A DNA stretch of 64,000 bases. Origin: Gliomastix tumulicola. Taxonomy: Eukaryota > Ascomycota > Sordariomycetes > Hypocreales > Bionectriaceae. The notes beneath the pieces were generated by a model that saw only the letters and a program-made list of their open reading frames with translations, searched no databases and was not told where the DNA came from. Made by a program: the position numbers and the translations under genes. Within the stretch, counting starts at the first letter, position 1, and the number at the start of each line of letters is the position of its first letter. Where the stretch lies: contig BCHX01000004.1 in assembly GCA_001599755.1 (NCBI GenBank), forward strand, positions 2,294,001 through 2,358,000. The letters run 5' to 3'. Of the stretch, positions 12,700 to 23,367 are shown one piece after another.

Positions 12700-13796
12700 G
12701 ATTGTATCGTGGTAGCTCTTGATGTTTCCCTCGTCTATGTGCTTTCTTTGTCGTTCTCGTATCGGTAGCTGTAGAGTCGCGTGAGGGTCGGATGGCTTTT
12801 GCCCCGACGGTGACACCCCGGCGATTGAATGAGGATGTTCGGAGTGCTCCAAAGGATGAAATGCAGGATATTCCCCAGGTCGGTAGAATTGACGGTTGCT
12901 TTGTCTTCGGGATTGGAGAATATGACGTGATGCTGGATACGTGCCGTATATGTATGGTGGGGGGAGCAGGGAAGGGAGGGGCAAGTATTTGCTTGCAAAG
13001 GGGAATGAATAAGTGAGTACTAATGTAGAAAGTTGAAGAATTCCGTCACGCTCCAGTGAGGCACAGAATATGTAAAATGGCGAGCAAGAGAAGGCAATGG
13101 AAGAAGAAAACGAGTGTGGGCTTGGCAGGCGCTGTCTACGGGAGAATGAGGAATTTAGACGGGACACTGGAAGCCCGGGCTTCGGCTACACGGATGGAGA
13201 TCGAGGGGCAACAAGCACTTTGTGTGTGTAGGTACGTATGTAAGTATGTATGTACCTTGGCTACGTAACGTCGAGGTGGTGATTAGGTAGTGGCATGATT
13301 TAATTAGTACAGAACTTGCTGGGGCTGGATAACAGCGGCTGCGATTCGCTCAGCACGAGACTTTTAACTGTGTTGGTGATGGCGCTATTTTGCGGGGAGG
13401 GGCTCTAACGGCCTGCCGTGGGGGGTCAATTTTCCGTGGGTGAGGGACTTGGGCTTTGCGTATGCACACTGCCTTATCTGGTGCTGAATCATGGATGACA
13501 TGGCTGTCGTTGTTTTACAGCGATTACCTTTGCATGGGATGGTCTTGCTTGGGGTTTCTTCGGGTCGTGCTTAGGGGAGGATGAGGTGACATGACATCCA
13601 CTGGGCGGGCTGAGATCTGGCTGCTGGAGATAGCGCGGGGGAGGGACTGAACCGAGCCGAGGCTCAGCAGGGCTCAAGCAATCGGACAACCAGATCAGAC
13701 GAGCACCGACTTCTTTGCTCCCCGACCACCACCTTCGCCCTCAATTGTGCTGGACAGACCACAAATACTGACCTTCAGAACCTCCCGCATCCAACC
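12700..13796. other. Divergent promoter region (methyltransferase / SDR)
   Basis: About 1.1 kb separates the two divergent starts and must hold both promoters. An imperfect inverted repeat with GGTAC/GTACC ends and TATGTA-type units inside occupies 13231-13256. No further gene was seen. Confidence 0.5.
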
Positions 13797-14794
13797 ATGG
13801 ACGCAGCCACCCTCTTCGATGTCAAGGTGAACAACCCCCCCCACCCACAAGCTTCCCTCGGCTCTCAGGTCTAGGTACTGACACCTCGATCACCACCACC
13901 AGGGCAAGAACGTCCTCGTCACGGGCGGCGCAAAGGGCATCGGCCGCATGATCGCCGAGGGCTTCGCCTCCAACGGCGCCACGCTCTTCCTCACCGGCCG
14001 CGACGCCTCGGCCCTGGCCACCGCCGCCGCCGAGCTCACGCCCATCGCGCAGCGCGCCGGCGCGTCCGCACCCGTCGTCGCGATCCCCGCCGACCTCCAG
14101 GACCTGTCCGCCTGCGAGGACCTCATAGCAAAACTCACGGCCGCCCTCCCCGAGGGAGGCGCCGGTCTGCACGTGCTGGTCAACAACGCGGGCGCCGCGT
14201 GGGGGGCGCCCCTGGACGAGTACCCGGACTCGGCGTGGAGCAAAGTCCTCACGCTCAACCTCCAGCGCGCCTTCACACTCACCCAGCTCGCCCTCCCGCT
14301 ACTCACGCGCGGCGCGGGGGCCAGCAGCAGCAGCAGCAGCAGCAGCAACCCGGCAGAAGACCCGGCCCGCGTGATACACATCGGCAGCATCGACGGCGTG
14401 CGCGCCCCCATCGTGCAGAACTACGCCTACAGCGCGAGCAAGGCCGGCCTGCACCACCTGTCGCGGCACATGGCGCGGGACCTGGGCCCGAGGGGCGTCA
14501 CGAGCAACGTCATCGCGTGCGGGCCGTTTCCGACCAAGATGATGAAGGCGACGCTCGAGACCATGGGCGACGTGATCCGCGGGGAGGTGCCGTTGGGGCG
14601 GACGGGCCGGCCGGAGGATGTCGCGGGGGCGGCGCTGTTTCTGGCGAGCAAGGCTGGGTGAGTCTTTACCTCTCTCTTTCCTTCCACCACCACCCTTTGA
14701 TTTTGGATGGTTGTGCTGATGACGTGACAGGGCGTATGTGAATGGTGCGTTGATACGGCTGGATGGCGGTGCGTCGCTTGTGTCGAAGCTGTAG
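13797..14794 (+). CDS. Short-chain dehydrogenase/reductase (RhlG-like)
   Basis: The model is join(13797..13826, 13903..14657, 14731..14794), 282 residues. The introns are 76 and 73 nt; the first exon codes only MDAATLFDVK and the last only the C-terminal LDGGASL segment. It is a classical SDR. The cofactor motif is TGGAKGIG (residues 17-24), the NNAG motif lies in VLVNNAGAAWG, the catalytic serine is S172, and the catalytic pair is Y186 and K190 in YSASK. Basic residues after the glycine motif suggest NADP(H). The closest named relatives of this layout are 3-oxoacyl reductase/RhlG-type enzymes. An (AGC)n tract gives a run of eight serines between strands, probably a loop expansion. The fold is certain; the substrate is unknown. 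Confidence 0.92.
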
Positions 14795-15927
14795 ATGTAG
14801 GATGTACTTGTAGCACGCGGGCTTGGTCACACGTAGACATACATAAACACGGTAGAGACACTGTCTGGACCATCACACGGCGATTAGACGGCACGGAGAC
14901 AAACTGGTGGTACCGATTCGGGTGGTGTATATTGATTGTATCTAGCTCCCTCCGTCTACACTGTATCAGATTGGACCATGAACCCATCAACCATGAAATC
15001 GAGATCGATCAACCTGCTCCCCGCACTCCCTGTCCCTGTCAGGGTACAAAGATGCCGACAAAGGCCGAGGATGAAACCAAAAAAAAGGAAAAAGACAAAG
15101 ACCGTGAAATGACCAAAGATGCCTCCCTGCACCGTGTAAGACCGCTGGTAGAACAAAAGACCCCTGTGCGCCTGATATATCGTTTGTAACCGTCATGAAA
15201 AGGGCGAAGAGTGTGTGGAGTGTGGGGGGTTGAATGAATGAAAAGGAATGTCAGACAGCATCCCTCGCTTTCAATATCCCTCCTCTCCCTCGTGTCGGGA
15301 AGAGCGGGGGAAATTGATCCAAGTGTCGTAGGAATATTAAGTCGGTACGAGCAGATTAGCCGCCGCAAACGAGAGGGAAAAAAAGAATAAGTGCCACTAT
15401 GAGGGAAGGGGATGTGTCAACAGTGACGTCTCCGTCGGCCGGAAAAGGACATCGTCTTGCAAACAGCGTAGCGATCGCCCATTGCGACGGGCATCGACAA
15501 GGGAAGAACGATAAGGCGTGTGTGTGTGTGTGTGTGCGTGTGTATGTGCCGTGACACATGTAAGACTGTCGGCCCTGCTTGGTGAGCTTTTCCAGCCCCA
15601 GAAAGCAAGCATGTGGTTGTTCGCGAAATCCTTCGTTTGGGGTGTGGCTGATTCTGTATTCTGCCGGCGAGCCAACCCCCCCTCATTCGTAGGCGGGATA
15701 ATGGATAATGGATGGGAAGGAGTCGCGTGCGTTCCAAAAGGTCGTTTTCCCCCACACTCTGACCTGATCCGCCCCGATGTCATCGAGCCAAATAGTGAGG
15801 CGGATTTTGGCGAAAAAAAGAAAAAGGAGGACATTGAGTAGTAGTAGGCAGCATGTAAATGGTGTAAAAGCAAAAAAATCAAGAAATGTCGTGCGTGGCT
15901 GTCGCACTGCACGGCGCTGCTGCGGCC
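14795..15927. other. Convergent intergenic region (SDR / 77-aa gene)
   Basis: This holds the 3' ends of two converging genes. A (GT)n microsatellite lies at 15518-15536. Open frames here are low-complexity translations of repeats. Confidence 0.5.
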
Positions 15928-16161
15928 TTACAGGGCGCAGTTCTCAAAGTCACGGACCATGACGGCGACCTGTGCCCGTTTGGCGGCTTCGGCGACGAGG
16001 GTGAAGTCCTTTAGAAAGGCGTCGGTGCTGGGCGGGTTGACTGCGCGTGGCGCGGGGACGGGCACCGTCATCGAGCTGGGCGACTGCTGCGACGAGGACG
16101 AGAAGCTCGAGGCGGAGCTGCCGCGGGTGTTGTGGGCGGGCGAGGAGATGGGAGCGTCCAT
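15928..16161 (-). CDS. Small conserved fungal protein, 77 aa
   Basis: Single-exon gene read from the ATG at 16161 (MDAPISSPAHN). The open frame runs further upstream but that part is a His/Thr-rich translation of a CA repeat and is excluded. The first 45 residues are Ser/Pro-rich. The last 30 contain a compact amphipathic helix, DAFLKDFTLVAEAAKRAQ, followed by VAVMVRDFENCAL at the terminus. I recall similar DFTL-AEAAKRAQ tails in unnamed short proteins of other Pezizomycotina, so it is probably a real gene. No function is known to me. No membrane segment or signal peptide is visible. Confidence 0.68.
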   Translation of the reverse strand: MDAPISSPAHNTRGSSASSFSSSSQQSPSSMTVPVPAPRAVNPPSTDAFLKDFTLVAEAAKRAQVAVMVRDFENCAL

Positions 16162-19100
16162 TGTGAGGTTTGTGTGTGTGTGCGTGTGCGTGTGGTGAGG
16201 ATTTGGTTGGCGATGGTGTCGGGGGCGAGTGTCCGTGGGCTGACCAGAAATATGGTCAGGTCGTGGTCGTGATGCGTGCGTGTGTGACGGTGGTTGGCAG
16301 CGACAGTGATGGACAGCAGGTTGACGGTGATGGGGGAGGATGCAGGTGAGTGAAAGGAGTAGTCGGGACGATGATGGAGATGGTAAGGAGAAGAAAGGAA
16401 GTGAGGCAGGCAGGAACAAAGCTGATGGCGGGAGAAAGAAGTAGTAGGGGAAGAGCAGGAGGGAAGGCCGCCTGGTTTAAGCCGGATTCAGGCACCCTTT
16501 TGGGATGAGCATGTCTATCAGCCAACTTTAATGAGCGGCGAGGGGACGAGGGAGGGGCTCCAGATGGGTAACTTCTACTAAGATGGGGGTTACAACGGTG
16601 ACGGAATCACACAAGACAAAAGTGTGGAGGGGCCTTTTCTTTCTCATCGTCGGCCTCTACCTCAGAGTTAGTCCCTCGGCATACCGGAGAAGGACACAGC
16701 GAATGGCAGCCAGCCAGCCCGGATATCTCGAGGGACAGCCAAACTTGTTTTTACAGACCGTCTGCCGACTCTTGCATGACTCCCGATGCTACGATGCAAT
16801 GCACAACGACCGTTTCAGCGTCCAGCACATCCCTCGGGATGCCTCATATTCCTGCCCACGTAGCACTGCAGGACAGGACAGGCGGATGTGATGTCAGTGC
16901 AGCCCAGACAAAACCCGGCTATCCTGACGTGGGGGGGAAGAAAAGGCATTATCTCGGTCTGCCGTGGGGCCCTTTTTTTCCCTCCCCCTTCACACCTTTC
17001 ACCAATTGGTGCGACTACGGGACTTCGTTCTGGGTTCCAGCCATCATGGAGCAGTTTCGGCTTCGGATAAGGGCAAGGTGGTGGTGAGTGACCATTGGGT
17101 CATGGCCTGATGATCCGAGGCAATAAACCCAGGGGAAAAAAGAAGAGACAAGTGAAAAAGGAACGGCCTGGAGCGTCTCCGTTCTGAGACAAAAGATGGA
17201 CCATGGGATTGCAACCCAGCAACTCGGAGCCGCCCAGCATCGCCCATCGCTGCGACAAGGGGGGGAACTGACATTCCGAGGGTCTTTCGTCTTTCTTTTT
17301 CTCCCCCTTCCCGAAGAACGACAGAGTGCTTTATCTCTGCTAGCGTCTTGGCCTTGGGCTCAATGACGACCTGCGGATATTACGAGTATACGCCTCGAAT
17401 GGAGTCTGTATGGACTATTATCCTCTCTGGCTAGTCAGTCGCTCAGTCTCCTCGCCGACGGCATCGTGAGCCAGATGTGGTTCCGGATCCGCCCCTCGAA
17501 TTATTATTCATTCTTTCGCAAGCAGCAGGCACCAGCGAATAGTCTCAGCTCCGACCAGTTCTAGCTAGTCTCAAGGCACGGAATAAAGCATATCCATCCA
17601 TGCTTTCGGTCGAATCCCGGCTACGGAACCCAATGAATGCCCAGACACTGTAACTAAGTAGTAGCCTTTCTATTTCTTTTTGGGTCTTTCGCTTGAAGCA
17701 GTTGCCGGAGCCGCTCACTGCGAACATCGAAGGGGGGGGAAAAAAGGCCTCGAGAGAGCGCTTTGTTGTCTGTTGCTGCACGTGTGGACTGACTCTTGTG
17801 CTATATGCCTGTTTGTGCATGCATGCATGAATGCATGCATGCATATATGCATGCTACCTCGGTCTGCATCGCTGCAATGCAGAGGATCTCTATTTCGTCG
17901 ATAGACCCGACGCACAATCCATGCCAGCCGGACCGGCAGAAGAACGGAAGAAGAGGGAAGAGCGTGAGTGGACCGGCAATTCTCGCTCCTCGTTCTTGCG
18001 GTGGTCGTCTCGTCTCGTGTCGCATCGGTCTTTGCCCCGAGCACTGGTCCGGGAGGGGGGAGCCAATCCCGGTGTCTGGTCCATCGTTCTGAGGAGTCGC
18101 CACACTGGATCAGTTCCTCTTGCGTGTTTGGTTTGCCCCGGCCCGTATGCCCGAGCGTGCGAGGACTTCTCGTGGGTTGCGCCCGAGGAGACTCTCCGTC
18201 GTGAGCGTTGCATTTCCCCCCCTCGTTCGGGAATGTAGCCGTTGAAACTTTGAGCCACACACACACACACACAATCACACCCTCCTCCTTCGTTCCCCCT
18301 TGCTTCTGGAACGATTCAGAGAACATTTGTCCCTTCACACCCATCGAACGGGGACGCAGGTGCAAGTCCCCGGCGCCGGTTGTGGTCTGAGGAGCCCCTC
18401 TGTTTCCCTCGGAATGTACCTTGCCATGTATTCGCCCAAATACGGTCGGGATAATTCGGAGAAGCACCGAAACTTATCACGACTGAGTTCTGACTCGTTC
18501 CTGTCTCCAGTTTCTCACGGGGGGGGGCGGAATGCCTGCTGATGGGCTTTTATTGAGTTGATACCTAGCTCTTTGTTAGCTCCGGTCCAGTATCGGGCTC
18601 ACTCCTTGGGAGAATGAAAACCTCTTTTCAACTCTGGGCGGAGCCGTATTGAAAGGTCGCGAGACGGGCTCCTCTCCTTCTCCCTAGGCCATGCCTAGCC
18701 TCAGACCTCCTCGTCGAGGGCGACTCAGAGCCTGGGAACGGGGCCTCCTTCCTTGCGCAAGATCCACGTTCGGGGCGATAACGACAGGACCCTGATTTGC
18801 AAGTGTCCGTCTCGGGCAAAGTCGCACGGCGTCGAACCGTCTCGGCGTGTTTCCTCCTCACCGCATCTTTGGGGGAGGGACCCGTACGAACTCGTAGCGC
18901 TTCGACTTGCTAGAAAGAGAAATCTCGCCTCGACTCCGTAGATGGAAACAAAAACATCCATGCGGAAATGGTGTCTTTCTTCCCCCTCAAATTGTCAAAG
19001 AGGCAAAATGCCCCAAGTTGTTGCATCTGGCCAAACACAGGCAAGCAACCTTTTCCCCCCCAAAAGATGGCATCCCCACTTTTCGGCCGTTATCCCCGGA

Positions 19101-19510
19101 CCCAATCAAGCCAATCTCCAAATCTGAGGAGGAGCTTCAACGACAGCTTTTTTTTTTTTTTTCCGTGTTGAGCCTTGTGTGAACATTTGACGACGACGAC
19201 TTCGGTGTAGAACGCGCCCCCTGGCCGGAGAATTTCCTTCCATCCGCAAGCTTGGCCTGCGCCCTCGATGGGACCTTGATCTCCTTTCCTGCTACCATTT
19301 ACGGCGAAACAGGCGCCTCCTCGTCCCGGTCCCTCCGCCTCCCTCATTGGGCAACTAGCTCTGTTTCTTTTTTCCCATCACGGCGCGCGCGCGCGCAGGC
19401 CCGCGTTCAGCAGTCGACCATCGAGAAGAGGCACAGAAGGACCATAGACGGACGGATTAGCGAGAATAGGCTGAAGTCTGAAAGGAGACACGTGTGTGTG
19501 TGTGTGTGCG
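16162..19510. other. Large gene-free region
   Basis: The 3.35 kb between the 77-aa gene (-) and the Sam35-like gene (+) shows no recognisable protein. It contains a GCAT-based self-complementary block at 17816-17854, a (CA)n tract at 18256-18273, a T run at 19148-19162 and a (GT)n tract at about 19490-19508, ending 2 bp before the Sam35-like start. A longer open frame at 17715-18467 (-) is low-complexity and lacks any domain. Confidence 0.45.
17816..17854. repeat. GCAT-rich self-complementary block
   Basis: The block is built from tandem GCAT units with two interruptions (a GAA and an ATAT). Every GCAT-containing TGCA unit is its own reverse complement, so the region can fold on itself or form a cruciform. 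It lies far from any gene start. Confidence 0.8.
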
Positions 19511-20450
19511 ATGCCTACCGACCAGGCGCGCGGCTGGCTCGCCGTCCCGGCGCCCCTCCGCGCCCTCTTCAATCTCTTCCCCCTCCGCGTCTACGACCCG
19601 GAGCCGCTTCCCTACCGATCCCCCGACCCGCGGACGCCCCGCCCCGCCCTGTACGTCTTCGCCTTGGAGGGGGAAGACGAGGAGAAGGACATCGGCCGGC
19701 CGAGCTTCAACCCGTCGTGTCTGCGATGGCAGACCTTCCTGCGGATCGCGGGCGTCGACGTCGACCTCGTGCCGTCCAGCAACCACGCCTCGCCGTCGGG
19801 CGCGCTGCCCTTCCTGCTGCCCGCGACGCCCGAGGGCCAGGCGGCCGTGCCGTTGACGGGGGAGAGGATGGTGGACTTTGCGCGGAGACATGCTTCGTAC
19901 GAGGAGGCTGAGGTGCCGGGCCATCGGCTGCAGACGTACAGGACGCTCCTCGCGCAGTCCGTCCGACCTGCCTGGGTAAGCACCCTGGGACACACAAAAA
20001 AGACCAAAAAAACACCGAGACTTCAAAAGCTAACGACCGGTCCTTCAGCTCCACGCCCTCTACCTCCACCCCGACAACGCACCGCTCCTCAACGATCTCT
20101 ACCTCCCCTCCTCCTCTCCGCTCCTCGCCTACCCCATCCGCCACGCCCTCCACGAAGCCTCGACCGCCGAGATCCTCCGCACGACGCGCCGGCCGCTCCT
20201 CCTCCCCGCGCAGCTCTACGCCGACGCCGCGACCGCCTTCCAGGCCCTGGGCACGCTCCTGGGCGCCCACAACTGGTTCTTCGGGGTTGACCGGCCGGGC
20301 GCGTTCGACGCCGAGGTGTTCGCGTATACGTGGCTGATCTTGGACGCGGGGCTCGAGTGGCGCTCGTCAGAGCTGAGGGAGAGCCTATCTGGGGTTGAGA
20401 ACCTGGTGGCGCACCGGGAGAGGCTGTATCAGCGATGCTGGCCTCAGTGA
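19511..20450 (+). CDS. Sam35/metaxin-like mitochondrial outer membrane protein
   Basis: The model is join(19511..19975, 20049..20450), 288 residues. The 73-nt intron (GTAAGC donor, CAG acceptor) is phase 0. The N-terminal half has the metaxin/Sam35-type GST-N-like block: LRALFNLFPLRVY, then CLRWQTFLRIAGVD and NHASPSGALPFLLP. The C-terminal half is helical and GST-C-like, with YTWLILDAGLEW. In this family the protein is a peripheral subunit of the sorting and assembly machinery that inserts beta-barrel proteins into the mitochondrial outer membrane. The start follows directly on a GT repeat; a GTG-initiated extension upstream is only repeat sequence. The family call is good; the exact subunit (Sam35 rather than Sam37) is inferred from length and the N-terminal block. 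Confidence 0.83.
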
Positions 20451-21142
20451 GACAGACAGACACCAGCCCAGGGCTCGTGTCGTCCTACCTGAGACTTGTA
20501 TGAACTGAGTCCTGTCTGTATACTATTAATGACCTGTATTGTATTATACCATGTAGCTCATAGCTCGCTGCGCTGATTATTGCGCGGCAACCACAGAAAG
20601 CCTTGCTTAGATACCTGAACGAAAAAAGAAATCATCCTCGTACGAAATAACACAAGGTACTTCAAAGGATTAGCTGTTGAATTTCCGCTGGATACGTTGA
20701 ATCATGTTCCCTATCAACAACTGCAAGCAAAGCTCTGTCCCGCTACTGTTAGAGATACGCATAGCCATGTACACTCCTCCCTTCTTGCCCGATATCGAAA
20801 GCTGCAGCCGTCTAAGCAATAGTCCAAAGCCAAAAAAAAGAAGAAATACACAGCATTCCGGATGTGAATTGTATGAGGTGGGAGTTGGAGAGAATAGAGG
20901 AGCGCAGAGAACGAGATTCAGAAAGACCGTAATTACCTACGGTAGGCGTATCCCAGTTCTGAAGATCGAAAACGTGATGTGACTGACCCCCTGGCACACA
21001 TGGCAGGAGTGGAAAAAAAAAAAGGAAAAGACATAGACTGGCAATGCTGTGCCTACCCTGCGCCAAACGCCGCAAGATAATTCCTTGTGAGACTCGACTA
21101 GAAGGACAAGAAGGGGGGAGACAGGGATGTATGTATGTGCCA
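20451..21142. other. Convergent intergenic region (Sam35-like / Vid30)
   Basis: AT-richer sequence holding the 3' untranslated ends of two converging genes. No gene or structured element was recognised. Confidence 0.5.
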
Positions 21143-23367
21143 CTATGGCTGGTAGGCACTCGGGATGCCTTCCACAACATCCTGCATGGAGACGAAGGCG
21201 CCGGCGCCGCCTTCTTGTCGGAGCTCCTCGAGGAGTACGCTTGTCTGTGCATAGACCGTCTCGAGAGATGCGCGGGATGACTTGCCAAGCGACACTGAAT
21301 TCCCATCCGGTTAGTTGTGTTTCTCGACCAAGATATCTGTGGCATCGTCACTTACAGAGGATGGCAGAGTTGAGCTCCTCGGCAACAGCTACCCTGCCCT
21401 TCCTGTCCAGCAAGTGGCTGACCTTGGGTTCCTTCAGGGGGTTCTTGTACGCGATGAGAACCCAGATCTCGCCGAGAGCCTTGGTGACTTCCTTTCGAGG
21501 GTCCGATGCGTATTCTGCCTGGAGGCTTTGGCCGTATCCGATCAGGTTTGCCTCAAGCTCTTCGAGTTCTGGTGCCGAGGTCGAGGTCGAGGGTGAGGTC
21601 TCGGCATCCATATTGACGTCCCAGTTCCCGCTGTCACTGACACCCTGGTCGACATCCATCCTCTGAGGACTCACTTCCGTGCCACGTCCATTCCTGTAAC
21701 TGTTGTCCAGGGTCATCCGCAACTGCGCTGCCTTGCGGACCATCTCGATGAACTTGCGGCACTTTAACCGGAAATGTACCTGCTGGTTCTTGGGCAGGAC
21801 AGTGGGATAGAACGTGGTGGTGAACTTGAGCGCCTTATCGATGTCACCCTCCAGTATTGCGCCTCGAATACCTGCATCTCGTTGTTAGTGCCTCTGTTAG
21901 TGCGTTTCGAAGGGGCATTTCGAACAACTCACGTTGCCTATGGTAGGCATCCTCATCGTCCCTTATATTGATGCCGTCAACCCTCGCGTTGGGGTCCAGG
22001 GTCAGAGCTTGCTTCTGATCCTTCATCTCCTCTGCGAAAGCCCGTGCTGTATCAACGTAGCCATCATGCTGAAGGAACTGGAGAACCAGGGCCTGGATGA
22101 GGTCTGTCTCATTCATGCCCGGCTGAAGTCGTGATGTGTCCATCTCGTGGATTTCCTCATTGATCTGACGTCGTTGCTCCTGTACTGCGAGTCAGACTAT
22201 CTTGATGGAATCCATGGATAAGGTTTAGTCAGGAGGTTGGTACACACCTCCATGGCGTCTCCAATGTTGTACACGAACGGCTCTTGACCAAAGTTGGCCT
22301 TGATCGCCTCTCCAGGCTTCTTCAAGCTGATTGTGGGGTACAGCTTTGCGCGGTTGATGTCCGAGAAGGCATTGCCTAAGTACACATGAAACACAGTCAG
22401 TCATGGCTCAGATGCTCCCGCAGGGTTGCTCGAAGATGATCTTACCAATGAAGACGCCGTTCCGCGTAAAGAAAGCCTTGCGCTCCCTGAAGTTGACACC
22501 ACAGCCAATAATATCGCCTTGATTGTACGACGTGCTGTAGTTATGGCCGACGTTCGCCGCGTTAAAGGTACGTCCGTCATCTCCATGATAGCCCCACGAC
22601 TCCGGTTCCCAGCCTACCGGCCTTGAGAGCTGCGGTGTCTTTGTCGAGAATCCGACGGCGATGGTTGTACTGCAATGACGAGTCAGCACGCTGCGAGGGC
22701 CCTCAGGACTTTGACCGATTGTTAGGGTGGCAACATACTCGTCTTTCTTGCTTGACATGATCTCCACTTCGTAGTAGTAGATGCCACACTGAGGAGGCAT
22801 GTAGTGGTTGGCCCGCACGGCACAGGCTTCCTGATCCCGTTCGTGATGATTCCGAGGGCCGTTGTACTTCGTCGTACGCCCGTCTGGTGAAATCTCGATG
22901 CCTCCCATACTGTCGTCCTTGTTCCAGGCTGTAGGTAGCGGTGGCAGTGCATCATCCTCCACGGACGGCAGCGGTCGTTCGATAACGGTATGCGATAGCC
23001 CTCGGTGGGATCCGGGGGGCAGTGTGTTGGACGGGAAGTCGGCGAGACTGCCCTGGAAGTCGGATCCAGAGACCGGCTTCAAGTCCTGCCGAGCCATGAC
23101 CTTCATGTTATGCGCCTCCTTCAGCTTCTGCACATACGTCGACCTCTCGAGGTACGAGGGCACGAAGAACCTATCATCTCGGCTAGCATCGTTATCGGCA
23201 AAGGGGAGGAACCGATCAAAGGCCCTGGAGTGATGCTGCAGCGTGGCGTTCCTCTTCCAAGCTTCCACCGACCTGGCCGTGTCGAGGGCCGTTGCGTCAT
23301 CTGGTGCCGCCATGTTCTCCCGATGGTCTTCGTCTCTCACAAAGCCGAACGGTAGAGAAGGTGTCAT
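21143..23367 (-). CDS. RanBPM/Vid30-like SPRY-LisH-CTLH protein (GID/CTLH complex)
   Basis: The model is complement(join(21143..21294, 21356..21871, 21933..22179, 22248..22375, 22446..22669, 22739..23367)), 631 residues. Five introns of 61-70 nt all keep frame. Residues about 180-325 form a SPRY domain (GIYYYEVEI, then VGFSTK, GDDGRTF, GVNFRERKAFFTRNG). A LisH motif follows at about 350-380 (LIQALVLQFLQHDGYVDTA), then a CTLH/CRA region from about 400 to the end (ILEGDIDKALKFTTTFYP and the YGQSLQAEY segment). This order defines Vid30/Gid1 and RanBP9/10, the scaffold of the GID/CTLH E3 ligase that degrades gluconeogenic enzymes. The N-terminus is uncertain: the frame stays open upstream of the ATG through a 15-G tract to a branch-point/CAG acceptor-like site near 23495, so an extra 5' exon is possible. 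Confidence 0.9.

Noticed and set aside
17521..17640. tRNA-like B box (GGTCGAATCCCGG) at about 17607-17620
   Set aside because: The flanking bases do not form a T stem, and no A box or acceptor stem could be paired at the right distance.
17715..18467. 250-codon open frame on the - strand
   Set aside because: Low-complexity, crosses the GCAT block and a CA repeat, and has no domain or homology that I recognise.
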